From positions 1-8,770 of the forward strand of contig CABRID010000084.1 of the NCBI GenBank assembly GCA_902470895.1: 8,770 nucleotides of DNA, given 5' to 3'. Below, in pieces: positions 1 to 5,884 of this stretch. This DNA comes from an uncultured Collinsella sp. GTDB lineage: Bacteria > Actinomycetota > Coriobacteriia > Coriobacteriales > Coriobacteriaceae. A program made the translations under genes and the position numbers. The first letter of the stretch is position 1, and each line of letters opens with the position of its first letter. The notes under the pieces were generated by a model. The model saw only the letters and a program-made list of their open reading frames with translations. It searched no databases and was not told where the DNA came from.

Positions 1-46
1 AGATCAGCCTCGGTCTCGTGGGCTCGGAGATGTGTATAAGAGACAG
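1..46 (+). other. Untrimmed Illumina Nextera (Tn5) adapter with i7 index, not genomic
   Basis: Bases 28-46 read AGATGTGTATAAGAGACAG, the 19-bp Tn5 mosaic end used in Nextera/tagmentation libraries. Bases 13-27 read GTCTCGTGGGCTCGG, the read-2 (i7 side) adapter part. Bases 1-4 (AGAT) fit the 3' end of the P7 primer, and bases 5-12 (CAGCCTCG) sit exactly where the 8-base i7 index belongs; from memory this is the adapter-strand form of Nextera index N710. The order primer-index-adapter-mosaic end is exact, so this is library sequence carried into a contig end. Base 47 is the first base that can be genomic. Any reading frame crossing this junction has a false end. Confidence 0.98.
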
Positions 47-2232
47 GTATCGTCAGGCGTGGGCGAGGGGTCGGGAGTGGGCGTAGGCGTAGGCGTGGGT
101 GTGCCGCCATCGCCGCCGGTCGAGCCGCCAGTTGAGCCACCGGTCGAGCCGCCCGTCGTGCCGGTGCCGCCGGTGGTGTCGCCACCCGTGGTTTCGGTGG
201 TCGTTGTGGTCGTCGTGGTCGTTGTGGTGGTTTCCTCTTCGTCCTTGTCTTCGTCCTCGTTGTTCTCCGTCTTCTTGGTGTTGTTAGTGCCGTAGAACTT
301 CCAGACGCTGTTGTTCTTGTACGTGGGGGCCGTTCCGGTCGCAAATTCTTCGCGCTCGGTGCCGGCAAGGACGGTGTTCATAAACCGCTTAAAGACGGGC
401 AGGTTGGTGCTGTCGCCCAGCAGATCCGTGCCGTACTTTTGGATGGGGATCTCGCCTGCGGAATAACCGGTCCACAGGGCGCACGCGAGCTGCGGGGTGT
501 AGCCGCAGAACCACAGGTTGGTGGTGTTGTCGGTGGTGCCGGTCTTGCCGGCATAGGGCTGATTGACGCTCAGGGCGCCGGCAGCGCCCGTACCGCTGCC
601 CTGCATGACGCCGGAAAGGACATCGGTGACCGCGGCGGCCTCGCCCTCGGTGAGCACCTGCTGCGGGTTATCGGTGTGCTGGTACAGGACCGAGCCGGTG
701 CGCGAGTCGATCTCGGTAATGGCGATTGGCTGGCGGTATTTGCCTCCGTTGGCAAACGTCGCGTAGGCGGACGCCATCTCGAGCGGAGAGATAGAGCCGG
801 TGCCGAGCGTCATGACGGGAACGTCCTCGATATTGTCCTTAGAAGGATCGATGCCGAGTTTTTTGACGAGCGAGATAATCTTGCTGTTGCCGACGGCCTC
901 GGCCACCTGGATATAGCCGGTGTTGGAGGAGTATGCCGTTGCCTGCTTGAGCGTGATGTTGCCATAGCTCTGGTTGGCGTAGTTTTGGACCTCGGTCGTG
1001 GTGCCCTTAGCCTTGAGCGGCGAGTTGCAGTTAAGAGTGACGTTGGGATTCATGCCGTTTTGGATGGCGGTGGCGAGCGTAAAGGCCTTAAAGGTGGAAC
1101 CGACGGGGCGCTTGGCCGTGGCGTGGTTCACGTGGTTCTCGTCGGCATTGTAGTCGTAGCCACCCACCATGCACTTGATGTAGCCGGTCTTGGGGTCGAC
1201 GACGACCATGCCCATGTCCAGGCCATCGAGCGAGAGCGTGTCCAACTGCTCGCGCAAGGCGTTCTCCGCCACCTGCTGCATCGTGGGATCGATGGTGGTC
1301 TTGACGGTCAGACCGCCCTTAAAGAGTACGTCGGTCGAGAACTCCTGCTCCAGCAGCTGCTTCACATAGGAGACAAAATAGGGCTGCGAGTACACGTCGA
1401 CGCCGCTGCCCGAAATCTCGGTCACGTTAAGGGTGATGGGCTCGGCCTGCGCGGCATCGTGCTCTTCCTGCGTGATGTGGCCCAAGCGCAGCATGTTGTC
1501 GAGGACCTTATTGCGACGGGACAGCGCCAGGTCGGGATTGACCGTGGGGTCGTACTGCGAAGGCGAGTTGGGAAGGCCGATCAGCAGCGCGGCCTCGCTC
1601 AGGGTGAGGTCGGCGGCGCTCTTGGACAAATAGGTCTCGGCCGCGGCCTCGATGCCGTAGGCGCCGTGGCCGTAGTAGATGGTGTTGAGGTACATCATGA
1701 GGATCTCGTCTTTGGAGTACATATCCTCCATCTTGATGGCGATGTAGGCCTCGCGTACCTTACGCTCGATGGTCGAGTCGAACTGCTCCTCCTGCAGGAT
1801 GGTGTTGCGCACCAGCTGCTGGGTGATCGTCGAGGCGCCCTCGTGGCCGCCGCCGAGGGTTGCCACCGCGGCACGCGCGATACCCCACAGGTCGATGCCG
1901 CCGTGCTCGTAGAAGCGCTCGTCCTCAACGTCGACGGTGCCCTGCAGCACGTACGGGGAAACCTGGTCCTTGGTGATGGACTTGCGGTTTTGCGTGTAGA
2001 AGCTTGCGATCTTGTTGCCGTTGCAGTCGACGATCTCGGTGGGCTCGCTTACCAGATAGGCGTTGGCGTCGGTGTAGTCGGGCAGGTCGGACAGCCAGCG
2101 GTTGACGTTGCCGACCATGCCGATGCCAAACGCTACGCCTGCAATCAGCAGAAAGCCCAAAAACGAGAGCAGGATCATGGGCAGGGCATGCGTCTTTGAA
2201 CGGCTGCGTCCCTGTCGTTGGCGAGGACCCAT
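47..2232 (-). CDS. Class A penicillin-binding protein (PBP1A type), 3' end missing at the contig edge
   Basis: Bifunctional peptidoglycan synthase: it polymerises lipid II into glycan strands and cross-links the stem peptides outside the membrane. About 728 genuine residues are present. A basic N-terminus (1-17) precedes one membrane anchor (about 18-40). The GT51 glycosyltransferase domain shows EDERFYEHGG (catalytic Glu103), GASTITQQ (132-139), RKVREA (157-162), YLNTIYYGHGAYG and ALLIGLPNSPSQYDP. The transpeptidase domain shows STFK (nucleophile Ser379, Lys382), SSN (435-437) and KTG (563-565), so both active sites look intact. A tail follows: an acidic patch, twelve Thr, Gly/Thr/Ser repeats, then (TP)n. 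The start at 2232 is chosen because GGAGG lies 7 nt upstream; the open frame runs 41 codons further but that part is not protein-like. The frame continues into the adapter (ending CLLYTSPSPRDRG); those residues are artefact and the true C-terminus is unknown. It is transcribed divergently from the U32 gene. Confidence 0.95.
73..231 (-). repeat. Low-complexity tail-coding region of the PBP gene
   Basis: Read on the minus strand, 231-196 encodes twelve consecutive Thr, 195-103 encodes Gly/Thr/Ser-rich sequence with repeated STGG units, and 102-73 encodes five Thr-Pro pairs followed by DPSPTP. At DNA level there is a 12-bp period at about 116-163 (units such as CCGGTCGAGCCG and CCAGTTGAGCCA) and a GGCGTA/GGCGTG hexamer run at about 80-98. 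An acidic stretch (Asp/Glu-rich, 232-264) precedes it. Such tails on PBPs are probably flexible extracellular extensions. Repeat length may vary between strains or be mis-assembled this close to the contig end. Confidence 0.85.
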
Positions 2233-2394
2233 ATATTGACCTCCAGGTATGTCGCGCCGGACGGCGGATGTGCCGTCGGGGCAGGATGGACATAAGTTAT
2301 TACACGATAAACCAAACGGGGCGCCCGAGGCCTCGTGTATGCTGGAAGACGGCATTTTTCAGAGTGAATGCATACCTTGGTAAGGAGTTTGCCG
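2233..2394. promoter_or_regulatory. Divergent intergenic region with start-deciding ribosome binding sites for the PBP and U32 genes
   Basis: The 162 bp must hold promoters for both divergent genes. The AT-rich block at 2291-2315 stands out from GC-rich surroundings and is the likeliest promoter core. On the minus strand it includes TGTAAT (five of six matches to a -10 box) but no good -35 at normal spacing; on the plus strand TATGCT (2338-2343) is a weak -10 candidate. The ribosome binding sites are clear: GGAGG on the minus strand at 2240-2244, 7 nt before the PBP start, and AAGGAG at 2382-2387, 7 nt before the U32 start. The PBP leader also holds an inverted repeat GACGGC/GCCGTC (2260-2265 with 2272-2277). 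Ribosome binding sites are confident; promoter positions are tentative. Confidence 0.5.
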
Positions 2395-4353
2395 ATGGCG
2401 ATTCGGGCGATGGGGCCGAACGGACAATGTATGAACGGGTCGGGGGCCGCTGGGGCGGCGCTGCCCGAACTGCTGGCGCCGGCGGGCGGACTCGACCAGA
2501 TGCTCGCGGCTGTTGCGGCGGGCGCCGATGCCATCTATGCGGGCCTGGGCGGTTTCAACGCGCGCGTGAGCGCGCATGGCTTTACGGATGACGAGTTTGC
2601 GCGCGGCTGCGCCGTGGCGCATGCCCATGGCGTGCGCGTGTACGTGACGCTCAATGTTTTTGTGTTCGACGACGAGTTGGCAGACGCGGTGGCGCTGGGA
2701 GCGCACGCGTATGCGTTGGGTGCCGATGCCTTGATCGTGGCGGATGCCGGGCTGGCTTGCGCGTTGCGCGCGGCGATTCCCGGGGTCGAGATTCACCTGT
2801 CCACGCAGGCGGGCGTCCATAGCGAGGGCGCCGTGCGACTGGCTGCCGACGAGTTGGGAGTCGAGCGCGTGACGACGGCACGCGAGCTGACGGTCGACGA
2901 GATTGCCGCGCTGTGCGCCACGGGCGTGCCGATTGAGGTTTTCTGCCACGGTGCCATTTGCATCGGTTACTCGGGCGCCTGTGAGTTCTCGGCACTGCGG
3001 CGCGCTCGCTCGGCGATGCGCGGTGACTGCACACAGCCCTGCCGTCTGGCATATGACTTGGTGGACGAGGCGGGGGAGAGCGTTGTTTCCGTTGAGGGCG
3101 ACCGCCTGCTGTGCCCACGTGACTATCTGGGCATTGCACACCTGCCCGAGCTCGTTGCCGCCGGCGTGGCGTCGCTCAAGATCGAGGGGCGCATGAAGAA
3201 TCCCGACTATGTGTTCAACGTAGTGCAGGTGTGGCGCCGGGCGCTCGATATGGTGCGCGACGGCGCGTGGGAGCCCGATATCGTGGCGGAGCTTGAGCGT
3301 GAGCTGGGTAGGTCGTTCAACCGTGGGTTCACCGATGCGTATCTGCGGGGGAGATCGGGTGCCGAGCTCATGAGCTTTGAGCGCGCAATTAACCAGGGCG
3401 TGCGCGTGGGGCGCTTGGTCGCTGTGGGCCACGAAGAGGTGACCGTTGAGCTCGACGCCGCCGTGGCGGCGGGTGACATGCTCGAGATTCGGTTCTATCC
3501 GGGTGTCGACGCGCGTCCCGATGTGCCCAAGCGCTGGCCGCAGGTGCCCTGCCCGGTGGATGCCGCAGCGGGGAAGCGCGTCGTCGTGCATTGCAAGCGT
3601 AAGGTGGACACGGGCTGCGAGGTGTACCTGATTCGCAGCGCCGGCGTGTTGGATCAGACGGCGGCAGTGTTGGAGCGCATGCGGGCCGAGGCGGATGCGA
3701 TTGCGCCTGTTGCGCGTGCCGTTGAGGTGCTGCCCTTTGAGGGCGTTGCGGTGGATGGCGGTGCGTCGACGGAGTTGGTGGAGTGCGCGGTTCCCACTCG
3801 CATGGTTTTTGCTTGGCAACTGATGGATGCCGACCCGCGCGGAGAACTCGATTTGTCCGACGCCGTTGTGGTGCTTGACGAGGTGTACCGCACAGGTGAC
3901 GCTGACCGGACCCGCTCACTGATGCAGCGTGCCGGGCGCGTCGTCTGCCGCAACCTGGGACAGGTGGTGATCGCTCGCGAGCTGGGCGTGACGTTTGACG
4001 TGGCGGCGCCGGTGTTCTGCGCGAATCGGGCCACGCTTACCTGGCTGCGCGGACTCGGTGCGGGGCGGGTGTACTTGCCGGCCGAGTTGCTCGGCAATGA
4101 TGCGGAGCGTATTGCCGAACTGGCTGCTGAACCCGGCGTCTTGGGTCCGGTCGACGCCGACCGTCCCGAGCTTATGGTGTGCGAGCACTGCCTGCTGACC
4201 GCCGAGGGCGTCTGCGCCACCGATGCGACGGGACAGGTCCGTTGCCGCGACTGCTTGCGTCGTCGGCAGGTACGCTATCTGGTCGAGCGTGACGGTACGC
4301 GTCTGCCAGTTGCCATTGACGCATGCGGCAGGACGAGGATTTTCCTGTCGTAG
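2395..4353 (+). CDS. U32-family protein, probable RNA hydroxylation/modification enzyme (annotated as collagenase-like peptidase)
   Basis: 652 residues. The PELLAPAGG start (about residues 24-32), followed by the GADAIYAGL stretch, is typical of U32. The signature IEVFCHGAICIGYSGACEFS lies at about 180-199. Cysteines 189, 196, 212 and 216 form CX6CX15CX3C, the pattern that in studied U32 relatives holds an iron-sulphur cluster. Characterised members include RlhA (23S rRNA hydroxylation), TrhP (tRNA U34 hydroxylation) and UbiU/UbiV; older 'peptidase' names are mostly unproven. Length and two-part build resemble RlhA, but I cannot assign the substrate. A beta-barrel-like part follows (about 330-425), then a second half with resemblance to the first that ends in a cysteine group (C596, C599, C607, C617, C620). 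The ATG at 2395 is chosen because AAGGAG lies 7 nt upstream; an in-frame ATG at 2368 lacks such a site. No terminator is visible before tyrS 96 bp downstream, so read-through is possible. Confidence 0.88.
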   Translation: MAIRAMGPNGQCMNGSGAAGAALPELLAPAGGLDQMLAAVAAGADAIYAGLGGFNARVSAHGFTDDEFARGCAVAHAHGVRVYVTLNVFVFDDELADAVALGAHAYALGADALIVADAGLACALRAAIPGVEIHLSTQAGVHSEGAVRLAADELGVERVTTARELTVDEIAALCATGVPIEVFCHGAICIGYSGACEFSALRRARSAMRGDCTQPCRLAYDLVDEAGESVVSVEGDRLLCPRDYLGIAHLPELVAAGVASLKIEGRMKNPDYVFNVVQVWRRALDMVRDGAWEPDIVAELERELGRSFNRGFTDAYLRGRSGAELMSFERAINQGVRVGRLVAVGHEEVTVELDAAVAAGDMLEIRFYPGVDARPDVPKRWPQVPCPVDAAAGKRVVVHCKRKVDTGCEVYLIRSAGVLDQTAAVLERMRAEADAIAPVARAVEVLPFEGVAVDGGASTELVECAVPTRMVFAWQLMDADPRGELDLSDAVVVLDEVYRTGDADRTRSLMQRAGRVVCRNLGQVVIARELGVTFDVAAPVFCANRATLTWLRGLGAGRVYLPAELLGNDAERIAELAAEPGVLGPVDADRPELMVCEHCLLTAEGVCATDATGQVRCRDCLRRRQVRYLVERDGTRLPVAIDACGRTRIFLS

Positions 4354-4372
4354 GTGCCGCGTCGCGTCAGTT

Positions 4373-4381
4373 TGTTATCAT
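4373..4381 (+). promoter_or_regulatory. Candidate extended -10 promoter of tyrS
   Basis: TGTTATCAT contains TATCAT (five of six matches to TATAAT) preceded by TG at the extended -10 position. No convincing -35 box is visible upstream, which fits an extended -10 promoter. Transcription would start near 4388, giving a leader of about 60 nt before the tyrS start codon at 4450. Confidence 0.45.
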
Positions 4382-4401
4382 AAGAGAGTTTATGGACTTC
4401 C

Positions 4402-4428
4402 AGCACCGCCGTTTTCGGCGAGGGTGCT
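4402..4428 (+). promoter_or_regulatory. Stem-loop in the tyrS leader
   Basis: AGCACC (4402-4407) pairs with GGTGCT (4423-4428), and GCCG (4408-4411) pairs with CGGC (4416-4419) around a TTTT loop, leaving a three-base bulge (4420-4422). No U-tract follows, so it is not an intrinsic terminator. It ends 8 nt before the AGGAGG ribosome binding site (4437-4442). The leader is too short for a T-box riboswitch. It may protect the 5' end or adjust translation; that role is inference. Confidence 0.5.
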
Positions 4429-4449
4429 ATAGCAAAAGGAGGATACCCA

Positions 4450-5661
4450 ATGCTGTCTGTTGACGAGCAAATGCGTATCATCACCTCGGGCGCCGCGCAG
4501 ATCGTTCCCGAGGCCGACCTTCGCAAGAAGCTTGAGAAGGGCGAGCCCCTCAACATCAAGCTCGGCGTCGACCCCACCAGTCCCGACCTGCACCTGGGCC
4601 ACGCCGTGCCGCTGCGCAAGATGCGTCAGTTCCAGGACCTGGGCCACAACGTTACCCTCATCATCGGTAACGGCACCGCGCTGATCGGCGATCCCTCGGG
4701 CAAGAACTCCACGCGTCCGCAGCTTTCGCAGGAGCAGATCGAGGCCAACGCCGAGACCTACGTGAGCCAGGCCATGAAGATCCTGGACCCCGAGAAGACC
4801 ACCATCGTGCACAACGGCGATTGGATCCTTTCGATGGATCTGGCCGGCCTGCTGCAGGTGTGCTCCAAGTTCACCGTCGCCCGCATCCTTGAGCGCGACG
4901 ACTTTACTAAGCGCTACCAGTCTCAGACGCCGATCGCCCTGCACGAGTTCCTGTACCCCGTGATGCAGGCCTTCGACTCCGTTCAGATCAAGGCCGACGT
5001 GGAGATGGGCGGCACCGACCAGCTCTTCAACCTGCTCGCTGGTCGCGAGCTCATGGAGAAGATGGGCATGGAGCCGCAGATCGCGCTCACCATGCCGCTG
5101 CTCGAGGGCACCGACGGCGTGCGCAAGATGTCTAAGTCCTATGGCAACTACATCGGCCTGACCGATGCTCCCAAGGATATGTTTGGCAAGACCATGTCCA
5201 TCCCCGACGAGATGATCGGCAAGTACTACCGCCTGGCGAGCTCGCTCACCCCGGCCGAGGTCGACAAGATCGACGCCGCCCTGGCCGACGGCTCTGCCGA
5301 TCCCTATGAGCTCAAGCGCGCTCTGGGTCGCGACCTGTGCGACACCTACCACGGCGCCGGCGCCGGCGACGAGGCTCAGGCCGAGTTCGACCGCGTATTC
5401 AAGGAGGGCCAGCTCGCCGACTTCCCCGAGAAGCACGTTGAGCTGACTGTTAACGACGAGGGCCAGATCTACCTCGCCGGCCTGCTCAAGGACCTGGGTC
5501 TTTCGGCCAGCGCCGGCCAGGCCCGCCGCGATATCGACGGCGGCGGCGTCAAAATCAACGGCAAGGCCGTGGCTCCCAAGAGCTACAACATCGATCCCAG
5601 CGCCCTCAAGCTGGGCGATACCCTCTCCGTGGGCAAGCGCAAGGGCTTCAAGTTGGTCTAA
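4450..5661 (+). CDS. tyrS: Tyrosyl-tRNA synthetase, KMSKS-type bacterial class
   Basis: Cytosolic class I aminoacyl-tRNA synthetase that activates tyrosine with ATP and charges tRNA-Tyr. 403 residues, normal for the family. The catalytic Rossmann domain carries HLGH (48-51, the HIGH motif) within LGVDPTSPDLHLGHAVPLRK, the GDPSGK segment (80-85), and KMSKS (226-230). A KMSKS sequence, with this length and insert pattern, points to the TyrS type 2/TyrZ-like subfamily rather than the E. coli-like type with KFGKT. The C-terminal 60 or so residues are an S4 RNA-binding domain (about 340-403). AGGAGG sits 7 nt before the ATG. Codon choice is more strongly biased than in the flanking genes (almost all Lys as AAG, Leu mostly CTG or CTC, Ile as ATC), as expected for a highly expressed gene. 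It ends in a strong terminator, so it closes its transcription unit. Confidence 0.97.
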   Translation: MLSVDEQMRIITSGAAQIVPEADLRKKLEKGEPLNIKLGVDPTSPDLHLGHAVPLRKMRQFQDLGHNVTLIIGNGTALIGDPSGKNSTRPQLSQEQIEANAETYVSQAMKILDPEKTTIVHNGDWILSMDLAGLLQVCSKFTVARILERDDFTKRYQSQTPIALHEFLYPVMQAFDSVQIKADVEMGGTDQLFNLLAGRELMEKMGMEPQIALTMPLLEGTDGVRKMSKSYGNYIGLTDAPKDMFGKTMSIPDEMIGKYYRLASSLTPAEVDKIDAALADGSADPYELKRALGRDLCDTYHGAGAGDEAQAEFDRVFKEGQLADFPEKHVELTVNDEGQIYLAGLLKDLGLSASAGQARRDIDGGGVKINGKAVAPKSYNIDPSALKLGDTLSVGKRKGFKLV

Positions 5662-5688
5662 CGAGCGAGTTGACCTCACAAGTGCAAC

Positions 5689-5725
5689 AAGGCCGCAGCC
5701 GGGATTTCCGGCCGCGGCCTTTTTT
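5689..5725 (+). terminator. Intrinsic terminator of tyrS
   Basis: AAGGCCGC (5689-5696) pairs with GCGGCCTT (5714-5721) and, inside it, GCCGG (5698-5702) pairs with CCGGC (5708-5712) around the loop GATTT, with one A/C mismatch between. Six T (5720-5725) follow or overlap the base of the stem. It starts 27 nt after the tyrS stop codon. Confidence 0.93.
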
Positions 5726-5734
5726 GGTTGCGAC

Positions 5735-5770
5735 GATCCCTTGGGGACGGAGGGATCATTTGGCGGTGCC
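5735..5770. repeat. GGGGAC-type intergenic repeat, copy after tyrS
   Basis: GGGGAC (5743-5748) lies in the loop of a short inverted repeat, GATCCC (5735-5740) with GGGATC (5752-5757), and is followed by TTTGGCGG (5759-5766). The same two words, GGGGAC then TTTGGCGG, recur after the ade gene (7738-7755), and GGGGACGTTC recurs after ade and after the HAD gene. Family membership is inferred from these shared words; it has no coding content. Confidence 0.6.
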
Positions 5771-5787
5771 GTTAAGCGGAAGGGGTG

Positions 5788-5816
5788 TTAGCAGGGCTTC
5801 CTTTTGGGCATACAAT
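5788..5816 (+). promoter_or_regulatory. Candidate sigma-70-type promoter of ade
   Basis: TTAGCA (5788-5793, four of six matches to TTGACA) is separated by exactly 17 bp from TACAAT (5811-5816, five of six matches to TATAAT). Transcription would start near 5823, just before the hairpin at 5829-5858 and about 60 nt before the ade start codon. Confidence 0.6.
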
Positions 5817-5828
5817 GGCTATTGGCCT

Positions 5829-5864
5829 GCTGCGGTGAAGGTTTGCCCGCTCCGCAGCTTTTTT
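5829..5864 (+). terminator. Terminator-like hairpin inside the ade leader (possible attenuator)
   Basis: GCTGCGG (5829-5835) pairs perfectly with CCGCAGC (5852-5858) around a 16-nt loop and is followed at once by six T (5859-5864). This is the form of an intrinsic terminator, but it lies between the likely ade promoter and the ade ribosome binding site (AAAGGAG, 5873-5879). Within the loop, CCGC (5847-5850) could compete with CCGC of the 3' arm (5852-5855) for the same GCGG. No adenine or guanine riboswitch aptamer fits between the promoter and the hairpin. It could attenuate ade, or be a second barrier against read-through from tyrS if transcription really starts downstream. Confidence 0.6.
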
Positions 5865-5884
5865 CTACGGTTAAAGGAGTATGT

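Noticed and set aside
28..46. Mosaic end as a natural Tn5 transposon end
   Set aside because: It is joined to sequencing-adapter and index sequence, so it comes from library preparation, not from a resident transposon.
32..295. Plus-strand 87-codon frame beginning MYKRQ
   Set aside because: Its start lies in the Nextera mosaic end, and the rest is antisense to the low-complexity PBP tail.
439..2199. 586-codon plus-strand open frame
   Set aside because: It lies antisense to the PBP gene, has no good ribosome binding site, and its Gly/Val/Asp/Arg/His-rich translation is what GC-rich antisense frames give. The opposite strand has all PBP motifs.
2337..2375. Inverted repeat GTATGC/GCATAC upstream of the U32 gene
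   Set aside because: Six-bp arms 27 nt apart are easily expected by chance and match no known operator.
2359..3819. 486-codon minus-strand open frame opposite the U32 gene
   Set aside because: The His/Arg/Ala-rich translation has no recognisable domain; the U32 signature and ribosome binding site support the plus strand.
4390..5679. 429-codon minus-strand open frame opposite tyrS
   Set aside because: It is a shadow of a strongly codon-biased gene, and the frame runs through the tyrS leader; there is no domain or start signal.
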